Source of the DNA: Polynucleobacter sp. Adler-ghost
Lineage (GTDB): Bacteria > Pseudomonadota > Gammaproteobacteria > Burkholderiales > Burkholderiaceae
Reading direction: 5' to 3'
Length of the DNA stretch: 64,000 nucleotides
Assembly: GCF_018688495.1 (NCBI RefSeq)
Contig: NZ_CP061320.1
Coordinates: 716,586 to 780,585 of the forward strand
Of this stretch, positions 1 to 7,572 are shown piece by piece. A program made the translations under genes and the position numbers. The notes below the pieces were generated by a model, which worked only from the letters and a program-made list of their open reading frames with translations, was not told the DNA's origin and did no database searches. Numbering within the stretch: position 1 is the stretch's first letter; every line of letters starts with the position of its first letter.

Positions 1-137
1 GATGTTTGGACTAGGATTTCTCGTTCTACTGGGCCCGTTTCCCGAAGCCAGCGAAACTCAAACGCCTCGTCCATGCCATTGGTAGTGGCGTCTAGGAGTG
101 TGGAGAGTTGATCAAATGAAACTGTATTTTTAGACAT
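1..137 (-). CDS. Hypothetical protein, partial (N-terminal 45 residues)
   Basis: A minus-strand reading frame runs off the left edge. It starts at an ATG at 137 with an AGGA Shine-Dalgarno about eight bases upstream. The visible N-terminus is acidic (MSKNTVSFDQL, then TTNGMDEAFEF) and has no signal peptide or membrane segment. I do not recognise the family. It lies downstream of the primase-helicase gene on the same strand, separated by the repeat-rich stretch 138-419, so it probably belongs to the same element. The open frame and ribosome-binding site support a real gene, but only 137 bases are seen. Confidence 0.45.
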   Translation of the reverse strand, partial: MSKNTVSFDQLSTLLDATTNGMDEAFEFRWLRETGPVEREILVQT

Positions 138-419
138 TACATTTTTCCTATGGGGGAATTAGTTGGAATCACTGGCATCGGTTTGATTTGTTCGATTGCC
201 AGCAACCCACTTTTGGTTAATAAAAATTACAAAAAAATGAGGCTGATTCCTTGATTCCTGATTCCCAGCTCTGTATTAATCTTTGGAATCACATTTTTAG
301 ATATTCAGAACTGGGTCAGAGTCAGTAGAGGGAGCTCTTTTTAGCTCCCATCTACCACTGACATCTTCATGACCTTATAAGAGAGCGTCACAAAGAATCA
401 CTGGGAATCAGCGGAATCA
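138..419. other. Iteron-like non-coding region, candidate replication origin of element 1
   Basis: No convincing gene occurs here. The hexamer GGAATC or its complement GATTCC occurs seven times: 165-170, 245-250, 253-258, 260-265, 285-290, 404-409 and 413-418, with a one-base variant at 395-400. Around 0.1 copy would be expected by chance. The copies cluster in three groups, one inverted relative to the others. Between them is a long imperfect hairpin (311-352). The position directly after the replication gene fits an origin recognised by that gene's product. Origin function is inference. Confidence 0.5.
311..352. repeat. Long imperfect inverted repeat inside the iteron region
   Basis: The inner stem is GGGAGCT (320-326) and AGCTCCC (333-339) around a six-base T-rich loop. 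Beyond a bulged A, AGTAG-type bases pair with CTAC-type bases, and GTCA (311-314) pairs with TGAC (349-352). No T-run follows on the plus strand, so it is not a classical terminator in that direction. It could be an origin structure or a weak terminator for the minus-strand genes. Confidence 0.45.
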
Positions 420-2525
420 TTAGGGCCATTCGGTGTCCTTAACATCATTAGGAGTGAACTCAATTGAGAACTTTCCATCTGAATGTTTGTTCAATTGCCC
501 CGTGGACACTAAGTAATCAATTTGTTCATTGATTACTTTGCTTTGACCTGTTACTCCGGGGTGAATCGATCTTTTAGAAACCTTTTTGGCTCCCTCGGAA
601 AGAAGTAGGGCCACTTGCTTGATGATTTGCTCATGCATTCCACGCATTTTTTCCTTAGCGGCCGTATCTTTGGCAATTTGTTGTTTTAACTGCCGCTCTT
701 CGACTGAGCTACGTTTGCAATAGCCAACCCGATAGGATTTATCAACCATGTGCCCCAGAGCATGCTGGACCATAATTGAATGAGTCTCGGTGGCAAATTC
801 CAGCTCCTCAAACTCAGCCTCAAATCGACGCTTGCGCAGTCTCATATAGCGACTGGGAAGGCCGGGCTCAGCAAAGATATATGCAGTCCCATGAACATCT
901 CCGGTCCATGCTGACGCCCCTCGAATTTGGATATCTTCCGTATCATTTCGTTGGGCTTTGGAGTTATGGGCCACGATCCAAAGCGGAGTATTGTTAGTCG
1001 AGCAGGCATGTTTGACATGCGATATTGCGTCACTGACCTCGCTGTTATCTGATTCATTCTCTAAATCAAATGTAGCAGCTGCTGTATCAAACACAATGAG
1101 TGGCGGTACGCCTACTTTTCGTCCGTTTTCTCCTTCTTGAATGACAGTCTTTTCTGATACCTTCCACTCAATGAAAGCCTCAAGATATTCTGGCTTGATG
1201 CGGCGCACTTCAATCACGCTAAACCAATCGTGCATTTCCTCGCTTGTAGCAGTAACTCCTCCCCATTTTTTCATAGCGTAGATTATGTTTTCTGCCTGCC
1301 TAGCATCTTCCGTCAGATAAACAACTTTTCTACGTAATATTGGCTTGAGTTCATAGTCAGTAGGGCAGAGGTGTGCTGCTGCCATAGCCAATTGAAATAG
1401 CATTGAGCTTTTCCCCGTTCCAGGTGCACCGGCGATAGCAAAAATTTCATCACTTAAAAATCCGTCGATAACAAAATTGGTTGCAACAGGAGCCTCATCA
1501 GAGTAGTTGTAGTCCTTGAAGTATTCCTGCAACCATTCCAATGTCGGTTTCTCGTTTGTTCCTATTGAGGAATACTTGGCATAGGCCCCGCTTACCATTG
1601 AGGGAATTTTGTTGTAATACACATGCCAATCTGCCGGCTTAGGCTCAATCGCTTCCATGATTCCTTGCGCTTGGGCTATTACAGATTTGGGTTGATTCCC
1701 AAGTGCAATAAGGTGGCTAGTCAGTTTTAACAAGGGCTCATAGTAGTGTTCGCTTTGTAAGATTTGACGGGTGAGATCGGCAATGTCATTTCCCAAAACT
1801 AGGCCTTCAAATACATCTTTAGTCCCTCTGGATCCTGTCAAAATAAATTTCTCATCAAGTTTGAGGGCAGTAATGAGCTCGGATAGGGTGTACTTGGCAG
1901 TTGGATTCCACTTGTGCAATACATGTTTGAATGGCTTGTCATATTTGGTATTTGATCCAACTGGTAATCGAACATAACGAATGGGGTTGTTTCCCGACTT
2001 GTCGTTGCCGTTCACAAGGCTTTTTCGGCCAATTTCCGTTAGTAGCCTTTTTGCTTGATCCATATCTCTAATTGGCTCTTGCAAAATAAAGCCTAGCTGA
2101 TGGTTATTTAAGGATGTTTCTAGGCTCCAGGAAGGCTTTAAAGGAGTCTCCTTGAGGTCATCAAGAACCACGCAATACATCGCCTCAGCGCAGCTAATTT
2201 GACGCCTTAAAGGATATTGATTGCGATTAAAGAGTGAGGTTGAAAAATAGTTATTTGACCCTTCCATTTCAGGGCAAGAGTTGGCATGTATGAAGTGACC
2301 AGTCCAATGCTCAGGCCCAGAATTTTGAGGCTTAACATCGTAGGAGGTTACCCAGCATCCAAGGGCGTCTGAGGGGCTATTAAACACCGTCCCCAGGAAC
2401 TCTTTATTGCTGATAACGATTGGCTGACTATCATTTGCGGCCTCTTTAGCAGGGTTTGAAACTTTTCCTGCAGATCCGCTAGCATTTACTGCTAAGTTGA
2501 TGTGATTACTCTTAAACATTTTCAT
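420..2525 (-). CDS. Fused primase-like / RecA-type replicative helicase
   Basis: A 701-residue protein. The N-terminal half has features of replication-associated archaeo-eukaryotic-type primases: an acidic pair in VVLDDLK near residue 120, a later RYVRLPVGSNTKY segment near 183, and low-complexity linkers. The C-terminal half is a RecA/RepA-like ATPase with Walker A GAPGTGKSS at residues 366-374 and a Walker B-like LIVFDT near 480. An AHNSK-type sensor motif and an IRGASAWTGD segment follow, typical of plasmid and phage RepA-family helicases. The start has AAGGAA four bases upstream. It likely initiates or primes replication of the excised element. In the second element of this window the same two activities are on separate genes. 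Catalytic assignment of the primase half is tentative. Confidence 0.75.
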   Translation of the reverse strand: MKMFKSNHINLAVNASGSAGKVSNPAKEAANDSQPIVISNKEFLGTVFNSPSDALGCWVTSYDVKPQNSGPEHWTGHFIHANSCPEMEGSNNYFSTSLFNRNQYPLRRQISCAEAMYCVVLDDLKETPLKPSWSLETSLNNHQLGFILQEPIRDMDQAKRLLTEIGRKSLVNGNDKSGNNPIRYVRLPVGSNTKYDKPFKHVLHKWNPTAKYTLSELITALKLDEKFILTGSRGTKDVFEGLVLGNDIADLTRQILQSEHYYEPLLKLTSHLIALGNQPKSVIAQAQGIMEAIEPKPADWHVYYNKIPSMVSGAYAKYSSIGTNEKPTLEWLQEYFKDYNYSDEAPVATNFVIDGFLSDEIFAIAGAPGTGKSSMLFQLAMAAAHLCPTDYELKPILRRKVVYLTEDARQAENIIYAMKKWGGVTATSEEMHDWFSVIEVRRIKPEYLEAFIEWKVSEKTVIQEGENGRKVGVPPLIVFDTAAATFDLENESDNSEVSDAISHVKHACSTNNTPLWIVAHNSKAQRNDTEDIQIRGASAWTGDVHGTAYIFAEPGLPSRYMRLRKRRFEAEFEELEFATETHSIMVQHALGHMVDKSYRVGYCKRSSVEERQLKQQIAKDTAAKEKMRGMHEQIIKQVALLLSEGAKKVSKRSIHPGVTGQSKVINEQIDYLVSTGQLNKHSDGKFSIEFTPNDVKDTEWP

Positions 2526-2686
2526 GTTCCTTAAATTTAAAAAATAGAATTCCCCGGCTCGCCTAGGGCTGCTTTTTGGTACTTCGGTGTGTGCTGTGTC
2601 TGTGTGTTTTTTTACGTGCGCTTTGTCGCTACACGGGGCCGATGCCAGCTAGACGTATCTAGTTCTTCTACTGCTTTAAAACTTTA

Positions 2687-2872
2687 TTACTGTGCTGCAA
2701 GGGTATCAATCCAGGCTGCAATGTCAGATTCTCTCCATACGCTGACATTTGTGCCCAGTTTGATGGGTTTTGGAAAATCTCCATTCGCAACCTTAGCCCA
2801 GATAGTACTTTTGGCTAGGGTAGTAATGCTTGAGACTGCTCCAATACGAATTAGCTTGCTAGGTGTTTGCAT
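2687..2872 (-). CDS. AlpA-family DNA-binding regulator
   Basis: A 61-residue protein with the AlpA/excisionase-like winged helix-turn-helix pattern: LIRIGAVSSITTLAKSTIWAKVANGDFPKPIKLG, then a W..SDIAAWI helix at the C-terminus. AAGGAA sits about five bases before the ATG. Family members act as transcription activators or excisionases of P4-like elements and control integrase expression or excision. It lies between the replication gene and the integrase pair, the same place as the AlpA gene at 26853-27041. A plus-strand 113-residue frame covers it but lacks any protein-like features. Confidence 0.85.
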   Translation of the reverse strand: MQTPSKLIRIGAVSSITTLAKSTIWAKVANGDFPKPIKLGTNVSVWRESDIAAWIDTLAAQ

Positions 2873-2932
2873 ATATTTCCTTTCGTCTATTTGGTTTCAC
2901 CTGCATATACTTATGCTTTTTCATCGTTGAAT

Positions 2933-3727
2933 TCATGATTTCTCCTTTTTCGTTGTAGGATCAAGGCCTGTACGTTGATGAAAGAAATTGCGCAAGTAAG
3001 ATTCAGTCCAGGTAGTGCGTTTATTGGACTCCCTAAACTTTGTACGCTCTTCCTCTGACATGTCCTTATTGGGACCGGCTACCCTTGGTAGGGGTATAAA
3101 TGCGGGTTTAAATTCATCTTGTTTGGCTAGATCTCTAAAAATTGGGTAATCCGTCTTCTTCCAACGTTTGCCCTGGATGAGCGTTTTGGCTTTTTGTAGG
3201 CAGCCCATGAGAATTTTTTCATTCTCTTTAATATTTTTCTGTCTGCCTTTTAGTCTCTCCGTAACCCCTTTAGAGTGATTGTTTAAGAGCTCTGTATAGG
3301 TATCTTGTACGGTCGACAATTCTTTTTCATAAAAACGAATTACCTGATAGCAAATTTTCCTTTCTACCTCTGCATCAATAAGAAGGGTCATTTGCTTTGG
3401 TGTCAAACCGTTACCATAGATTTTTTCTATGTCAGCTTGGACTATTTTCCTTTGGCTGAAATCATTAAATCTCTTGAATGGTTCGTTAGGGCTTTGTAGC
3501 ATTTCTAAATTACCTACTCGTTGCTGTAAGTCAAGTAATGCCGTTTTTTGAGGACCATTCAGCGCCCTTTTCTTTTTTGCCTTTTCAACGGCATCTTTAA
3601 GGCCGCCTAGTTTTCTAAGTTTGTCGTTGATTAAATGGTGAAGGGCATCACGATCTGATGGCGCAAATAATCTTTCAGTTGATGAGTCATCCGTTGGATC
3701 TACATCAGCTTCCCATTCATTAAGCAT
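2933..3727 (-). CDS. Hypothetical charged, helical protein next to integrase
   Basis: A 264-residue protein rich in Lys, Glu and Leu, with long predicted helices and probable coiled coil in the middle (residues about 35-180). I do not recognise the family. The chosen start is the ATG at 3727 (MLNEWEAD), which has AGGAG seven bases upstream. An in-frame ATG at 3748 lies further inside the integrase gene and lacks such a site. The gene overlaps the integrase stop by eight bases, so the two are translationally coupled. A different small gene occupies the same place in the second element, so a role in element mobility or control is plausible but unproven. Confidence 0.65.
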   Translation of the reverse strand: MLNEWEADVDPTDDSSTERLFAPSDRDALHHLINDKLRKLGGLKDAVEKAKKKRALNGPQKTALLDLQQRVGNLEMLQSPNEPFKRFNDFSQRKIVQADIEKIYGNGLTPKQMTLLIDAEVERKICYQVIRFYEKELSTVQDTYTELLNNHSKGVTERLKGRQKNIKENEKILMGCLQKAKTLIQGKRWKKTDYPIFRDLAKQDEFKPAFIPLPRVAGPNKDMSEEERTKFRESNKRTTWTESYLRNFFHQRTGLDPTTKKEKS

Positions 3728-4940
3728 AAATTTCTCCTTCAGCCTCAATTTCGCTTTGAGATGTAATTAAATTTCCTTGTAACTTGCAATAGTTTTCCCA
3801 ATCAGTAAGAAGGGCCCTCCTTTTGTCAATAAGATCACCTCTACGGTAGGCTGCTTCTACTTTGTTTGAAATGGCATGGGCTAGTGACATTTCTGCAACC
3901 TCTGATGAATGATCAGTCCTTTCTGACACCCAATCCCTGAAGGTTGATCTGAAGCCATGTACTGTTACTTTCTTTTTGAGTCTTCTAATCACCATCGTCA
4001 TGGCCATATTCGAAAGGGGTTTCGTTTTCCTTGAGAATAAATACTCGCTGTCAGGGTCCAACAATTCAGATATTTTCAATATCTGAATAGATCTCTCACA
4101 CAATGGGACCCTATGCTCCCTTTTGGCTTTCATTCTTTCTCCAGGAATTATCCAAACAGATTCAGAAACTTCGTTGCGCTTCCCGCCAATTACTTCGCCA
4201 GTACGTGACGCATTCAATATGCAAAATTCCAACGCTAATGCGGCCATCGTTCCCATCTCTCTAAGTTGTTCCATGAACTCTGGAATTTCATCAAAGGGGA
4301 GGGCAGCATGGTGTTTCACTTTTTTGATTTTGTTGGGCTTGGCTAATACTGTTTCTAAATGACCTTTCCACTGGGCTGGATTCAAGCCACTTCTTAGCCT
4401 TCGTGTTGTAGCTGCTGCTAATATCAGCTCAATGCGCCCACGCAACCTCGTGGCTGTTTCCGTCTTCTTGGCCCATATTGGTGACAGAATCTTCAAAATA
4501 TCTTCGGTGGTAATCTGATCAAGCTTTAGATTACCAATTACTGGGTTTGCGTATTCCTCAATCGTGAACTCCCATTGAAGCCGGTGTTTTGTATTGGTCC
4601 ACTCAGAGCTTTTAGTTTCTATGAATTGCTTTGCAAACTCGGAGAATGTGGCTTTCTGTTTCTCCATTTCAATTCTTGTTTCTTTGTGTGGTTTTGGGTC
4701 AATACCGTTCACAACCTTCTTCTTTGCTTCGATAGCCTTTATTCGAGCATCGGCTAGCCCAACATCAGGGTAGGGTCCAAGACCAATGTTCCTTTGCTTA
4801 CCATCCATGGTGTATCTATAGATCCAATACTTTTTGTTGCTGTCTTTTACCCATAAATGCAAACCCATTGCTAAAGCGTCGGTATATCTCCCCGGCTTTT
4901 TAAGGTTTTTAATTGTTTGTGTATCTAGCTTTGTTGCCAT
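3720..4940 (-). CDS. int: Tyrosine-type site-specific integrase (P4/DUF4102 type)
   Basis: About 406 residues. The N-terminal arm-binding domain has the DUF4102 pattern (DALAMGLHLWVKDSNKKYW, then IGLGPYPDVGLADAR). A core-binding domain follows, then the catalytic domain with Arg in NASRTGEVIGG, the HGFRSTFRDW box and the C-terminal LAHAISNKVEAAYRR containing the nucleophilic Tyr. It catalyses integration and excision at the tRNA-Ser 3' end. The start is set at 4940 (MATKLDTQ), where GGAG lies eight bases upstream. An upstream in-frame ATG at 4970 would put the arm-type repeats inside the gene. It reads away from the attachment site, as usual for this class. Confidence 0.92.
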   Translation of the reverse strand: MATKLDTQTIKNLKKPGRYTDALAMGLHLWVKDSNKKYWIYRYTMDGKQRNIGLGPYPDVGLADARIKAIEAKKKVVNGIDPKPHKETRIEMEKQKATFSEFAKQFIETKSSEWTNTKHRLQWEFTIEEYANPVIGNLKLDQITTEDILKILSPIWAKKTETATRLRGRIELILAAATTRRLRSGLNPAQWKGHLETVLAKPNKIKKVKHHAALPFDEIPEFMEQLREMGTMAALALEFCILNASRTGEVIGGKRNEVSESVWIIPGERMKAKREHRVPLCERSIQILKISELLDPDSEYLFSRKTKPLSNMAMTMVIRRLKKKVTVHGFRSTFRDWVSERTDHSSEVAEMSLAHAISNKVEAAYRRGDLIDKRRALLTDWENYCKLQGNLITSQSEIEAEGEIYA

Positions 4941-4950
4941 GTTCATCTCC

Positions 4951-4971
4951 GTTACCAAAATAGTTACCAAA
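4951..4971. repeat. Tandem arm-type repeat upstream of integrase 1
   Basis: GTTACCAAAA is followed by two bases and then GTTACCAAA, giving two direct copies of GTTACCAAA twelve bases apart just upstream of the integrase start. Arm-type integrase binding sites often sit here. The same double repeat, with one base changed, occurs at 29049-29069 next to an orphan tRNA fragment. Binding by the integrase is inferred. Confidence 0.55.
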
Positions 4972-5002
4972 ATCCATGCCCATAACAGCTTGGATTCACG
5001 AA

Positions 5003-5059
5003 GACGGCTTCATACCGTCATATATACTAATGCATATTCATGGATTAATTCATGAATAT
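5003..5059. promoter_or_regulatory. Two inverted repeats between integrase 1 and its attachment site
   Basis: GACGG (5003-5007) and CCGTC (5015-5019) flank seven bases. ATATTCATG (5034-5042) and CATGAATAT (5051-5059) form a perfect nine-base inverted repeat around GATTAATT. Both lie in the roughly 420-base gene-free stretch 4971-5395. They are candidate binding sites for AlpA or another regulator of integration, by position only. Confidence 0.4.
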
Positions 5060-5148
5060 TTAGCCAAATAAACACGGAAGCCAGGAGTTATATGAGGGTA
5101 CAGCATGCTCTCATGGCGTCTAATTTGACCTATAGAGATGTTAAGACG

Positions 5149-5163
5149 CCTCTTCCGCCAGTA
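5149..5163 (+). repeat. attR of element 1 (copy of tRNA-Ser 3' end)
   Basis: CCTCTTCCGCCAGTA is identical to 20460-20474, the acceptor end of tRNA-Ser(UGA) with its first three flanking bases. It stands alone here with no tRNA body in front, then leads into a terminator. This is what integration into the 3' end of a tRNA-Ser leaves at the integrase-side end. Confidence 0.7.
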
Positions 5164-5168
5164 GTTTG

Positions 5169-5192
5169 AAGCCACCTTCGGGTGGTTTTTTC
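5169..5192 (+). terminator. Rho-independent terminator after attR 1
   Basis: CCACC, a TTCG tetraloop, then GGTGG and a T-run. It probably was the terminator of the tRNA-Ser transcript before the element inserted. Confidence 0.75.
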
Positions 5193-5297
5193 TTTCTTTT
5201 TTCTTGCTTTTTACCTGAAATCACCACTTTCACCGGAATGATTTAGATACTCAACCCTCTGTTTTTAATCAAAAAAAAGGGGTTTTTGGTGTTTCTG

Positions 5298-5363
5298 TTG
5301 CATTGCCGCAAATAAATCTTGCACTGCAATAAAAAACTTTTTACAATGGTGCATCGCAATAAA
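5298..5363. promoter_or_regulatory. Three near-identical repeats upstream of the phasin gene, putative operator
   Basis: TTGCATTGCCGCAAATAAA (5298-5316), TTGCACTGCAATAAA (5319-5333) and TGCATCGCAATAAA (5350-5363) share a TGCA..GCAATAAA core. Phasin genes are typically repressed by PhaR, which binds TGC/GCA-rich sites and granule surfaces. These repeats are good candidates for PhaR operators overlapping the promoter. The assignment is inferred from position and sequence character. Confidence 0.45.
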
Positions 5364-5395
5364 TTTTATCAATTTTAAAAAGTTAGGAAAACACC

Positions 5396-5968
5396 ATGTT
5401 CCAGAATCAATTAAACGACCAACTCACACAAGCTCAAACTAAGGCTGTTGAAAATGCAAAGTTCTTGGCTCAAGTAGCTGTTGAAAGCGCAAAAGAATTA
5501 GCTGAAATCAACCAAGCTGCCGCTAAAGATGCTTTAGTAGTTGCTCAAGATGCAAGCGCTCAATTGTTGGCAATTAAAGATGCCCAACAGTTGGCAAAAT
5601 TGGCTCAGCCTGAAACTGCACAAGAAGCTGCTAAGTACGCTGCTGCTTACCAAGCTAAAGTAAACAAAGTTGTGCGTAACAGCAACAAAGAAGTTGCTCA
5701 TGTAGTTGATGCATCTATTGATGACGCACGTGCCGATATGGTGAAGTTTGTTAAAGAAGCTACTAAGACAGCTCCTGCTGGTTCTGAGGCATTTGTATCT
5801 GCATTCAAAACTGTATTTGAAACTTCACTCCAACAGTTTGACCAAGTTCGCGCTTCAGCAACTGATGCTTTCGCAAACTTTGAGAAAAGTGTTGATGCTG
5901 CAATGGCTAACTTTCAAGGCCAATACGCAGTAGCTAAGCCAGCTACCAAAAGCCGTAAAGCTGCTTAA
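5396..5968 (+). CDS. phaP: Phasin family protein (polyhydroxyalkanoate granule-associated)
   Basis: A 190-residue, almost entirely helical and Ala/Gln/Lys-rich protein with the Phasin_2 pattern: an N-terminal FQNQLNDQLTQAQTKAVENA segment, repeated amphipathic helices, and a basic tail ending KSRKAA. Phasins coat intracellular polyhydroxyalkanoate granules and set their number and size. AGTTAGGA lies upstream of the ATG. Three TGCA..GCAATAAA repeats precede the gene and a strong terminator follows it, so it is monocistronic. Length matches betaproteobacterial phasins. The neighbouring element ends just upstream, so this is the first core gene to its right. Confidence 0.9.
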   Translation: MFQNQLNDQLTQAQTKAVENAKFLAQVAVESAKELAEINQAAAKDALVVAQDASAQLLAIKDAQQLAKLAQPETAQEAAKYAAAYQAKVNKVVRNSNKEVAHVVDASIDDARADMVKFVKEATKTAPAGSEAFVSAFKTVFETSLQQFDQVRASATDAFANFEKSVDAAMANFQGQYAVAKPATKSRKAA

Positions 5969-5992
5969 TTCGTTTTAATAGCATTGCACGAG

Positions 5993-6020
5993 AAACCGCC
6001 TTCGGGCGGTTTTTCTTTTT
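5993..6020 (+). terminator. Terminator after phasin gene
   Basis: AAACCGCC, loop TTCG, GGCGGTTT followed by TTCTTTTT. Reading through it creates spurious short frames with a KPPSGGFSF peptide, which are not genes. Confidence 0.9.
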
Positions 6021-6065
6021 CTGCTTGCCGTAAGATGGATGTTTTAGAGCTAATGAGGAGTAAAC

Positions 6066-6368
6066 ATGATCTTTGCAATCCTTTTAATGGATCGTCCTGG
6101 TACTGCAGAATTGCGTATTCAAGTGCGACCAGAGCATCGCGCTTATTTGGGTCAGTTCGCAGATAAGATGGCCTTTGCTGGTCCACTTACATCAGAAGAT
6201 GGCAAAACAACAGTGGGTAGTCTGTTGGCGATGGATTTTCCTAGTAAGGCAGATGTTGAAGCTTGGCTAGCAGATGAGCCATTCACTAAAGCAGGCGTCT
6301 ATGAAAAGCCGGTCATTCATGTGTTTAATAATAGCTGGCAACAAAAGGTTGGGTTTCCACCTGCTTAG
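6066..6368 (+). CDS. YciI family protein
   Basis: A 100-residue protein with the ferredoxin-like YciI fold pattern: an N-terminal strand MIFAILLMDRPG, a conserved RPEHRAYL with the putative catalytic His, MAFAGPLTSEDGKTTVGSL, then the DFPSKADVEAWLADEPFTKAGVY segment. GAGG-type ribosome-binding bases lie about seven bases before the ATG. The biochemical role of most YciI proteins is unknown. It is a single-gene unit between two terminators. Confidence 0.88.
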   Translation: MIFAILLMDRPGTAELRIQVRPEHRAYLGQFADKMAFAGPLTSEDGKTTVGSLLAMDFPSKADVEAWLADEPFTKAGVYEKPVIHVFNNSWQQKVGFPPA

Positions 6369-6378
6369 GTAAAAAAGA

Positions 6379-6398
6379 GCCACCTCATTTGAGGTGGC
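6379..6398. terminator. Bidirectional terminator between convergent genes
   Basis: GCCACCTCA, TT, TGAGGTGGC forms a nine-base perfect stem between two convergent genes. An A-run precedes it, which serves the minus strand. The T-rich side on the plus strand is weaker. Confidence 0.75.
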
Positions 6399-6426
6399 TA
6401 CTTTGATGGATCTGTCTAGAGATGAT

Positions 6427-7020
6427 CTAGATTGGCTTGATTTGTAGTTTCCTAAATTTGATGATGCCGCCAGCAGACTGAAGGGCAATGGGCCCCTCGG
6501 AGAACTTGCTATCCCTGGCATCTGTAACGGTAAGCACCCCATTCATCATTACTTTGAGCTGAGGTCCGTTGGCCGTAATTTCCATGGTGTTCCAGCGCCC
6601 ACCTGCTTTGTGAATTGGGTTGACCTTGGCAATATCAACAATGGCTCCGGTGGAGTACTCCTGTCCCGGACGGGTATCCCAGATATTAATTTCATAAGCA
6701 TTTCCAGCGGTGACTTTATTGGGATCTTGGCAGCGAATAAAAATTCCACTATTGGTGTTGGATTCAGCCCAAAATTCAGCGCGAATAATGAAGTTCCGAT
6801 AACTTTTACTGCTCACCAGAAATCCGGACGGCTTATTACCCTCGACTATCCCTTTGCCAATGACCCAGTTCGCGCTGCCAATAATGTTCCAGCCGTCTAG
6901 GCTGACACCATCGATTAAATCGGTATAGCCATCTTGTGCTTGAGCATGGGTGTTGGCGGAAAGCAGGGCAATAGTCAGCGAAAAGGCAATTGCTAGAATT
7001 TGTTTCAAGGTTGTTTGCAT
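6427..7020 (-). CDS. Secreted DUF1080 / 3-keto-disaccharide hydrolase-domain protein
   Basis: About 197 residues with a clear signal peptide (TLKQILAIAFSLTIALLSANTHAQAQ). The rest matches the concanavalin-like DUF1080 domain: LIDGVSLDGWN near the mature N-terminus, a NSGIFIRCQDP strand, YEINIWDT, WNTMEITANGPQLKVMMNGV and the closing GPIALQSAGGIIKFRKLQIKPI. Family members bind or hydrolyse sugar-like compounds in the periplasm, and the substrate cannot be told here. The start is the second of two adjacent ATGs (7020), which gives a six-base spacing to GGAG; the first at 7023 leaves only three. Confidence 0.85.
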   Translation of the reverse strand: MQTTLKQILAIAFSLTIALLSANTHAQAQDGYTDLIDGVSLDGWNIIGSANWVIGKGIVEGNKPSGFLVSSKSYRNFIIRAEFWAESNTNSGIFIRCQDPNKVTAGNAYEINIWDTRPGQEYSTGAIVDIAKVNPIHKAGGRWNTMEITANGPQLKVMMNGVLTVTDARDSKFSEGPIALQSAGGIIKFRKLQIKPI

Positions 7021-7149
7021 CATGATCTCCAAAGGTATTTATCTCAATAGCTGCAATGTTGCTTCCATCCATTGTTGCTGACTTGGCTCCAATTCCACAA
7101 GTACTCACTTTCCCTTAACTTGGAATCAGGAATCCAGTAGACTTGAGGT

Positions 7150-7374
7150 ATGAATTCAACTACATTGCGCCCCTTAGCTATCCTTGTTTCTGCTACCGCC
7201 ATTGCCTTAACGGGATGCGGCTCCATAGAGTCAGCAGCCCAAGATGACTGCACTTCTATTGGCTGGCAAATCGGCAGCAAAGGCTACAACGATTGCTTTA
7301 AGGCGCGCGTTTACGAGCGCAAGCTAGATTACTCTCCGCCACCCGGCAGCAAGCCTTCCCCATCCGTTATTTAA
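7150..7374 (+). CDS. Small putative lipoprotein
   Basis: A 74-residue protein with a hydrophobic N-terminus and an LTGC lipobox around residue 22, giving a mature lipoprotein of about 53 residues. Two further Cys pairs (DDCTSIGWQIG and YNDCFKARV) and a Pro/Ser-rich C-terminus are visible. GAGG lies close to the ATG. I do not recognise the family. It reads divergently from the DUF1080 gene and stands alone before the formate dehydrogenase genes. Confidence 0.6.
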   Translation: MNSTTLRPLAILVSATAIALTGCGSIESAAQDDCTSIGWQIGSKGYNDCFKARVYERKLDYSPPPGSKPSPSVI

Positions 7375-7388
7375 TAGGGTTTACCCTA
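7375..7388. promoter_or_regulatory. Perfect 14-bp inverted repeat upstream of formate dehydrogenase
   Basis: TAGGGT, TT, ACCCTA. It lies about 185 bases before the first formate dehydrogenase gene and directly after the stop of the small lipoprotein gene. It is a possible operator, and no regulator gene is adjacent. A repeated ACTTGAG also occurs in 7398-7426. Confidence 0.3.
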
Positions 7389-7572
7389 GTTAAATTCACT
7401 TGAGCGCCGTCAAGGACTTGAGTGTGGAAATAACCCAAAATCACCCTTGATCTTGGGGATTTCCTATATAGAGCGAGATAAGTTGTTTCTTGCCAATACG
7501 GCCTTTCTCAAGCCTAGCTTCAGACATAAAAAATAGCATCATTAATGCGACTAGAAATTAGAGATTAAAACT

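Larger units (their letters stand above)
1..5163. mobile_element. Right part of a tRNA-Ser-targeted integrative element (element 1)
   Basis: A run of minus-strand genes (partial gene, primase-helicase, AlpA, coiled protein, tyrosine integrase) ends at a 15-bp sequence, 5149-5163, identical to the last 12 bases of the tRNA-Ser at 20382-20471 plus three flanking bases. It is followed at once by a Rho-independent terminator of the kind that follows a tRNA. This is the expected right end of an element inserted into the 3' end of a tRNA-Ser. The left end and the intact tRNA must lie outside the window. No structural phage gene is visible in this part. Element type (satellite, PICI-like or plasmid-like integrative element) is inferred from gene order. 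Confidence 0.75.

Noticed and set aside
2589..2930. 113-residue plus-strand frame over the AlpA gene
   Set aside because: Composition is implausible and it lies opposite a well-supported regulator.
5984..6186. Short frames across the phasin terminator
   Set aside because: They only translate the GC-rich hairpin (KPPSGGFSF) and lack their own start signals.
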